64,000 nt of DNA from Bacteriovoracaceae bacterium (GTDB lineage Bacteria > Bdellovibrionota > Bacteriovoracia > Bacteriovoracales > Bacteriovoracaceae). The position numbers and the translations under genes are program-made. How positions within the stretch are numbered: position 1 is the stretch's first letter; the number at the start of each line of letters is the position of its first letter. The stretch spans positions 80,548 through 144,547 of the forward strand of contig JAMPXB010000006.1 of NCBI GenBank assembly GCA_023701435.1, written 5' to 3'. Below, in pieces: positions 59,872-64,000 of this stretch. The notes beneath the pieces were generated by a model. The model searched no databases. It was not told where the DNA came from and saw only the letters and a list, made by a program, of their open reading frames with translations.

Positions 59872-61173
59872 ATGAGACTGAGAATTTTACTCCAAATTTT
59901 AGTTTTTGTCTTGGTTGTTTTACCGTTAAGCGCCGTTGCTCAGCCGTTTAAAATAACTGAGTTCAGCATATTATCGGTCAATTCAGCGATAACTCCTGCT
60001 ACTTATGACTATATCAAACAAAGTTTTAAGAATACGCCTAAGACGGCCCTGGTTGTCCTGCGCTTAAATACTCCAGGTGGACTAGTTTCAACCACTAAAG
60101 ACATAATTACTTTGGTAGGTAGTGTAAAAAGACCTTTTGCCGTATGGATTACTCCTGAGGGTGCATCTGCCGCCAGTGCTGGTGCCATCATCGCTTCCAG
60201 CGCCCATTTTATCTTCATGTCACCTGGTACGAATATGGGCGCGGCCACTCCTGTTGGTTTAGGAGAAGATCTAAAAGAAAGTGATGGCAGAAAAAAGGCC
60301 ATGAACGATTTGACTGCCTTGGTTCGATCCCTGAGTCATTCACGTGGTCGCCCTTCGGCTCCATTTGAAAAAATGATAACCAGTGCTGAATCCTATACTG
60401 ATCAAGAAGCACAAAAACTGGGACTGATTGATGGCATCATCTCTCACGAAAGTGAAATTCTTGATATCATCTCAACCAAGTCAATTAATCTTGATGGAAA
60501 GATGAGAACTCTTGATACCACTAACATCAGCTATAAGTATTACGAACCAACTGCCGGACAGAAAATCCTAGAAGTTCTGGCGAACCCGACAACCGCTTAC
60601 ATTCTTTTCCTGATTGGGATAGCCCTCATCTATTTTGAGTTTCAAGCTCCAGGTGGCTTTATTGCTGGCTCCATTGGCATGTGCTTCTTAATTCTTGCCG
60701 CCATCGCTTTCCAGGTTCTGCCGCTTGACTGGGGTTCAATGGGTCTTATTATCGCCGGTGTATTTTTACTAATTCTGGAAGTTTTTATCGTGAGCTATGG
60801 CATTCTGACTATCGCGGGCCTCATCGCCTTTGTCATGGGCTCCCTCTTCCTGTTTCATGGAGAAGCCGGCTTCATCAGCATTGAGTATCCAGCCATTATT
60901 TCAACTCTTCTGGGTGTTGTGGTCTCCCTGGGACTACTCATCTGGTACCTATGGAATGATAAGAAAAAGCAAAAGCTCTCCCAGGACTTCTTCCTTCCAA
61001 TTGGCGCCACTGGCTCAGTTTTAACCAAATTGAATAACAATGAATATCAAGTTAAGGTCCGCGGGGAAATCTGGCGGGCCACTTCAGAAGAAGATTTAAA
61101 CTTAAATGAAGTGGTCTCGGTAAGTGAGGTCGATCCCGAAACCCTACGTATTAAAATTAAAAAAGAATCTTAA
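59872..61173 (+). CDS. NfeD-family ClpP-class membrane serine protease
   Basis: A 433-residue NfeD1b-type protein. A signal peptide (ends SAVA) precedes a ClpP-like domain. Its nucleophile Ser102 is in [11 protein letters not shown], and the base Lys is 141 or 142 in GRKKAMNDL. Four membrane helices follow, and a soluble OB-fold NfeD domain ends the chain ([27 protein letters not shown]). Such proteases cut the C-terminus of the slipin partner, whose gene follows 17 bases later. ATG 59872 with AGAGG is chosen over a frame extension. Membrane quality control is the family role. Confidence 0.94.
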   Translation: MRLRILLQILVFVLVVLPLSAVAQPFKITEFSILSVNSAITPATYDYIKQSFKNTPKTALVVLRLNTPGGLVSTTKDIITLVGSVKRPFAVWITPEGASAASAGAIIASSAHFIFMSPGTNMGAATPVGLGEDLKESDGRKKAMNDLTALVRSLSHSRGRPSAPFEKMITSAESYTDQEAQKLGLIDGIISHESEILDIISTKSINLDGKMRTLDTTNISYKYYEPTAGQKILEVLANPTTAYILFLIGIALIYFEFQAPGGFIAGSIGMCFLILAAIAFQVLPLDWGSMGLIIAGVFLLILEVFIVSYGILTIAGLIAFVMGSLFLFHGEAGFISIEYPAIISTLLGVVVSLGLLIWYLWNDKKKQKLSQDFFLPIGATGSVLTKLNNNEYQVKVRGEIWRATSEEDLNLNEVVSVSEVDPETLRIKIKKES

Positions 61174-61190
61174 TCTCCCAAGGAGTGACT

Positions 61191-61940
61191 ATGTCTCTTA
61201 CGTTTTTACCTTTTATTGTCTTTGCAGGTTTAATCCTGTTCAGCACCTTCAAGATTCTCAATGAATATGAAAGAGGTGTTATTTTTCGTCTGGGAAAATT
61301 CTCCGGAGTGCGTGGCCCGGGACTAATCATTCTTATTCCAGGACTGGAGAAAATGGTTAAAGTTGATCTTCGTCTCGTGACTATGGACGTTCCTGCTCAG
61401 GATATTATTTCCAAAGACAACGTCACATTAAAAGTAAATGCTGTTGTTTACTTCAAAGTCAGCCATCCAGAACATGCCATCATTTCAGTAGAAAACTTTT
61501 ATCATGCTACGGCACAGATTTCGCAGACCACTCTCCGCTCAGTGGTGGGCCAATATGAACTAGATGAAATCCTTGCTCATCGTGATGTTATTAACGGCAA
61601 ACTTCAGGGCATTCTTGATGAATTAACTGAACCATGGGGTATCAAAGTAACCAACGTTGAAGTTAAGGCGATTGATCTTCCTGTTGAAATGCAACGTGCG
61701 ATGGCCAAGCAAGCTGAAGCTGAACGTGAAAAGAGAGCCAAGATCATCTCTGCTCAAGGTGAATTTGAAGCTTCCAAAAAACTGGCCGAAGCCGCTCAGG
61801 TCTTGGGTGAACAAAAAGATGCCATCACTCTCCGCTATTTAGAAACAATGAGAGAGATTGCTGGTTCAAACAACAGCTCCACAACTTTTTTCCCAATTCC
61901 GGTAGATTTTTTAAGCAGATTCATCAGCAAAAATGACTAA
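61191..61940 (+). CDS. Slipin (stomatin-like SPFH-domain protein)
   Basis: A 249-residue SPFH protein anchored by one N-terminal helix. Seen: [81 protein letters not shown] and a charged coiled coil ([19 protein letters not shown]). The C-terminus SSTTFFPIP is the substrate region for NfeD-type proteases. AAGGAG lies six bases upstream of ATG 61191. It pairs with the NfeD protease upstream, the usual operon. The DUF985 gene overlaps its end by eight bases. Confidence 0.95.
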   Translation: MSLTFLPFIVFAGLILFSTFKILNEYERGVIFRLGKFSGVRGPGLIILIPGLEKMVKVDLRLVTMDVPAQDIISKDNVTLKVNAVVYFKVSHPEHAIISVENFYHATAQISQTTLRSVVGQYELDEILAHRDVINGKLQGILDELTEPWGIKVTNVEVKAIDLPVEMQRAMAKQAEAEREKRAKIISAQGEFEASKKLAEAAQVLGEQKDAITLRYLETMREIAGSNNSSTTFFPIPVDFLSRFISKND

Positions 61941-62355
61941 AGCAGAAGAACTCATCGAATTTTATGATATGACCGCTCATCCTGAGGGAGGTTATTTCAA
62001 AGAGACTTATAGGTCTTCAGAAATAATTCAAACTCCCCGGGGTGAGCGTTCTGTTTCAACGGCCATTTTTTATTTGCTTCAAAAAGGTCAAAGCTCGCAG
62101 TTACACCGCATCCATTCAGATGAGATGTGGCACTTCTATGAAGGTGATCCGCTCGTTGTTTTTGTAAAAGCGCCCGATGGATCTATCAAGGAAACATTTC
62201 TGGGCCGTGACCTAAAAAAGGGCCAGCAAGTTCAGTACACAGTCCCAGCCGGGGTGTGGTTTGGGGCCTATTTGCCGGAGGGAAGCGAGTTTGCTTTCGT
62301 AGGATGCACTGTCTCACCGGGTTTTGATTTTCGCGATTTTGAACTTCTTAAATAA
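61933..62355 (+). CDS. DUF985 cupin-like protein
   Basis: A 140-residue double-stranded beta-helix protein of the DUF985 (YML079w-like) family. [46 protein letters not shown] and [25 protein letters not shown] carry the cupin metal/His pattern. Function of the family is unsettled. It overlaps the slipin gene by eight bases and so closes the NfeD-slipin operon. Stop abuts the stop of the convergent small secreted protein. Confidence 0.92.
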   Translation: MTKAEELIEFYDMTAHPEGGYFKETYRSSEIIQTPRGERSVSTAIFYLLQKGQSSQLHRIHSDEMWHFYEGDPLVVFVKAPDGSIKETFLGRDLKKGQQVQYTVPAGVWFGAYLPEGSEFAFVGCTVSPGFDFRDFELLK

Positions 62356-62598
62356 CTACCAACTCTTTGGTCCGATCTGACGATTATGCTTATCAAGCTT
62401 TGACTCTTCTTCCATTAGCGGATCAACTTCCACCTGCTCAACCGAGGCAGGACCACGATTAGGCTCAGCTTTAAACTTATCCTCATCTCTTCGAATATCA
62501 GTCTGCACGTCCTGCAAGAGGGCTTCATTAAAATTAATATGGGTAGGTTTTGACCATGCAAAGGAAGAGGTCACGAGTAAAAATATCAAGAGTTTCAT
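62356..62598 (-). CDS. Small secreted charged protein, 80 aa
   Basis: A signal peptide (MKLLIFLLVTSSFAWS) and a short, very charged, probably unfolded mature part (DVQTDIRRDEDKFKAEPNRG, ESKLDKHNRQ). No family known. Leader has an extensive hairpin that hides its ribosome site. It is followed by the convergent DUF985 gene with no gap. It may belong with the two other small envelope proteins just upstream. Confidence 0.7.
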   Translation of the reverse strand: MKLLIFLLVTSSFAWSKPTHINFNEALLQDVQTDIRRDEDKFKAEPNRGPASVEQVEVDPLMEEESKLDKHNRQIGPKSW

Positions 62599-62645
62599 AA
62601 AGTTCTCCCCTACAGTCTTTATCGGACTTTCAGGGCGAGAACTTT
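62599..62645 (-). promoter_or_regulatory. Long Shine-Dalgarno-sequestering hairpin adjoining the start codon
   Basis: On the minus strand, AAAGTTCTC pairs with GAGAACTTT (nine perfect pairs ending at the base before ATG). The inner CCC/GGG and AGTC/GACT segments extend it. The GGGGAG ribosome site is entirely inside the stem. Confidence 0.6.
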
Positions 62646-62657
62646 AACTGGCCAAAA

Positions 62658-63059
62658 TTACTGCTTTTTCTCTTCTTCTTTTAATTCTTCAGGCTTCGAA
62701 GGTCTTCTTTCAGGGGTTGTACTGTAATCAAGAGGCCCTTCTTCTTGCGCTTCAATTTCTTCTAAAGGTGCACCTGGATCGAAGTCCCCTTCTCTTGAAT
62801 AAGGACCAGTTTTTTGAACTTTCTTATTGGTAAGAGTTGTACTCTCAATCAATTCTTCTTCAGTCGTTGGTGCTGGATTGGGAGACGGATTCATCTTGCT
62901 GGTCGAAAGACCAGAACCATTCATCAGAGTTGTTTCAGTGGCCGTGGTGCTCTTAGATGTAAAAGTTTCTGGTAAGCTATGCCCATCATTTCTCACATAC
63001 TCAACACCTTGAGCACTAATCCCAAACGTCAGCAATGATGTGATTAATACAAATTTCAT
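62658..63059 (-). CDS. Secreted low-complexity acidic protein, 133 aa
   Basis: Signal peptide (MKFVLITSLLTFGISA) and a mature chain rich in Thr, Ser, Pro and Glu with no hydrophobic core (FTSKSTTATETTLMNGSG, SPNPAPTTEEELIESTT, PEELKEEEKKQ). It is probably a disordered periplasmic or surface protein. AAGGAGG precedes the ATG, which overlaps the stop of the 34-aa membrane protein by three bases; the pair is translationally coupled. No family recognised. Confidence 0.7.
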   Translation of the reverse strand: MKFVLITSLLTFGISAQGVEYVRNDGHSLPETFTSKSTTATETTLMNGSGLSTSKMNPSPNPAPTTEEELIESTTLTNKKVQKTGPYSREGDFDPGAPLEEIEAQEEGPLDYSTTPERRPSKPEELKEEEKKQ

Positions 63060-63160
63060 AGGCCCCTCCTTGTCGAAGAACGCTGCTCAACTGAAATCTT
63101 TCTTCTAACACCTAAATAGATGCCAGTAGCAAGACCAGTAATAATCAAAAATGTCATCAT
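63056..63160 (-). CDS. Tiny single-span membrane protein, 34 aa
   Basis: A short gene with a strong GAGGAGG ribosome site. It encodes one hydrophobic helix (MTFLIITGLATGIYLGV) and an Arg/Lys-rich cytosolic tail (RRKISVEQRSSTRRG). Its TGA overlaps the ATG of the next secreted-protein gene. A second ATG follows the first directly. Its ribosome site can be covered by an 8-bp hairpin. Function unknown; small bitopic proteins often regulate membrane partners. Confidence 0.6.
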   Translation of the reverse strand: MMTFLIITGLATGIYLGVRRKISVEQRSSTRRGL

Positions 63161-63161
63161 A

Positions 63162-63183
63162 AAGTCCTCCTCAGTGAAGACTT
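63162..63183 (-). promoter_or_regulatory. Hairpin covering the ribosome site of the 34-aa gene
   Basis: On the minus strand, AAGTCTTC pairs with GAGGACTT (eight pairs, one T-G) across a six-base loop; the stem ends two bases before the ATG and holds much of GGAGGA. Confidence 0.45.
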
Positions 63184-63262
63184 GATTTGACCTTATTATA
63201 TCTGGTGGGATCTATGACAGGGAATGGCGCAAGACTAGGACAAAATAATGAACTAAATGGGT

Positions 63263-63292
63263 AAAAAAAAAGGGAGCCGAAGCTCCCCTTTA
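63263..63292 (-). terminator. Rho-independent terminator of typA
   Basis: On the minus strand, AAAGGGGAGC pairs with GCTCCCTTTT around a TTCG tetraloop, followed by a long T run, a few bases after the typA stop. Same architecture as the mdh terminator. Confidence 0.93.
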
Positions 63293-63295
63293 AAA

Positions 63296-64000
63296 TTAAC
63301 GAGTAACCTTACGTAAGGTTTGGTTAAGTTCTTTTTTACGGATACGAATACTCTTTGGAGTTACTTCAACCCACTCATCATCATCAATCCAGTCAAGTGC
63401 CCAATCAAGAGTACGGTTAGGAATTGGTGGAAGAATAACGTTTTCATCTTTACCAGCAGTACGAACACTTGAAAGGTGTTTTTCACGACATACGTTTACG
63501 TTCAAGTCATTTGGACGAGTATGCTCACCAACAACCTGACCTTCGTAGGTCTGCTCTGTCGGAAGTACGAATTGTCTTCCTGATGAAAGAAGATTGAAAA
63601 GCGCGTATGGAGTAATTTTTCCAGCGCGGTCAGAAATAAGTGCGCCGTTCTGACGAGCAAGCATTTTACCAACGTGTGGTTCATAGCCTACAAAGTAAGA
63701 AGACATTAATCCCTGGCCCTTAGTATCTGTTAAGAATGTAGAGCGGTAACCGATCAAACCACGAGAAGGAACATGGAATTCCATACGTGTACGGCCTTCA
63801 CCAAATGGTGCCATTGCTTCCAAGCGACCTTTACGTGACGCCATCTTTTCTGTGATCGATCCTGTTGAATCATCAGGCACATCGAGTACTAATCTTTCGA
63901 ATGGCTCCATCAGAACGCCATCGATTTCTTTAGTAATAACCTGCGGACGAGCAATCATAAGCTCGAAACCTGCACGACGAATTTCTTCGAACACAACAGC
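63296..64000 (-). CDS. typA: Ribosome-associated GTPase TypA/BipA (5' part outside window)
   Basis: The C-terminal 235 residues of the translational GTPase TypA/BipA, a stress-linked ribosome assembly factor. Seen: ARPQVITKEIDGVLMEPFERL, ITEKMASRKGRLEAM, TRMEFHVPSRGLIGYRSTFLTDTKGQGLMS, GALISDRAGKITPYALFNL and GQVVGEHTRPNDLNVNVCREKHLSSVR, the domain V and C-terminal domain blocks of BipA. The N-terminal GTPase domain lies beyond the right edge; the frame is open to the end. A strong terminator follows the stop. Confidence 0.96.
   Translation of the reverse strand, partial: AVVFEEIRRAGFELMIARPQVITKEIDGVLMEPFERLVLDVPDDSTGSITEKMASRKGRLEAMAPFGEGRTRMEFHVPSRGLIGYRSTFLTDTKGQGLMSSYFVGYEPHVGKMLARQNGALISDRAGKITPYALFNLLSSGRQFVLPTEQTYEGQVVGEHTRPNDLNVNVCREKHLSSVRTAGKDENVILPPIPNRTLDWALDWIDDDEWVEVTPKSIRIRKKELNQTLRKVTR

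Noticed and set aside
1..64000. CRISPR arrays, tRNA or rRNA genes, IS elements, prophage
   Set aside because: No regular direct repeats, no cloverleaf-like sequence with a T-loop, no transposase or integrase frames were seen on reading both strands; a dedicated tRNA scan would settle the tRNA point.
63296..64000. TypA as a truncated pseudogene
   Set aside because: The frame is open to the window edge, so the missing GTPase domain is due to the cut, not to decay.

Overview
The window looks like a chromosomal segment of a Gram-negative, aerobic bacterium, most probably a member of the Bdellovibrionota (Bacteriovorax/Peredibacter-like). This is an inference from gene content, not from a marker gene. 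The signs are the many short lipoproteins and secreted hydrolases of unknown family, a diheme-type SdhCAB complex, a tryptophan dioxygenase/kynureninase pair, an outer-membrane barrel resembling Lsa36, a METTL25-like methyltransferase, and very tight packing with many overlapping stops. There is no phage, IS element, CRISPR array, rRNA or recognisable tRNA. Both ends are cut inside genes: MscS on the left, TypA/BipA on the right.

Region by region. 1-8.4 kb: mechanosensitive channel, a methyltransferase, a copper-chaperone-like HMA protein, an HvfC/DUF2063-like protein, and a very large secreted protein (1457 aa) with a Fic domain and a C-terminal ADP-ribosyltransferase-like segment. 8.4-14.2 kb: photolyase, the sdhCAB respiratory operon, and a DMT transporter whose first codons lie on the sdh terminator. 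14.2-23 kb: PhoD-like phosphatase, SprT-like metalloprotein, a decayed PaaI thioesterase, DUF423, QueE, and a chain of overlapping small genes ending in a group-III truncated haemoglobin. 23-35.6 kb: aldehyde dehydrogenase, TIGR01777 epimerase, patatin, DEAD-box helicase, barrel protein, nuclease, a tRNA-guanine transglycosylase lacking its zinc cysteines, a large zincin lipoprotein, and a protein-glutaminase-like secreted enzyme.

35.6-44.4 kb: a nine-gene minus-strand operon encoding a complete TonB uptake machine: secreted beta-helix protein, TonB-dependent receptor, ankyrin lipoprotein, ExbB, ExbD, DUF3450 protein, a TtpC-like periplasmic protein without its ExbB half, TonB and a TPR protein. 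44.5-64 kb: mostly core metabolism and housekeeping (serC, aminopeptidase P, kynA-kynU, murD, speD, mdh, xthA, guaD, NfeD-slipin, typA) with small secreted proteins between.

Two themes deserve attention. First, the window is rich in exported enzymes that could act on other cells or macromolecules: Fic/ART-like, glutaminase-like, zincin, matrixin, nuclease, PhoD and patatin. This fits a predatory or scavenging life style. Second, four leaders on the minus strand (before the lipoprotein at 33.9 kb, the TonB operon at 44.35 kb, and two small proteins at 62.6 and 63.16 kb) can each fold the Shine-Dalgarno sequence into a hairpin next to the start codon. This suggests a recurring post-transcriptional control of envelope genes.
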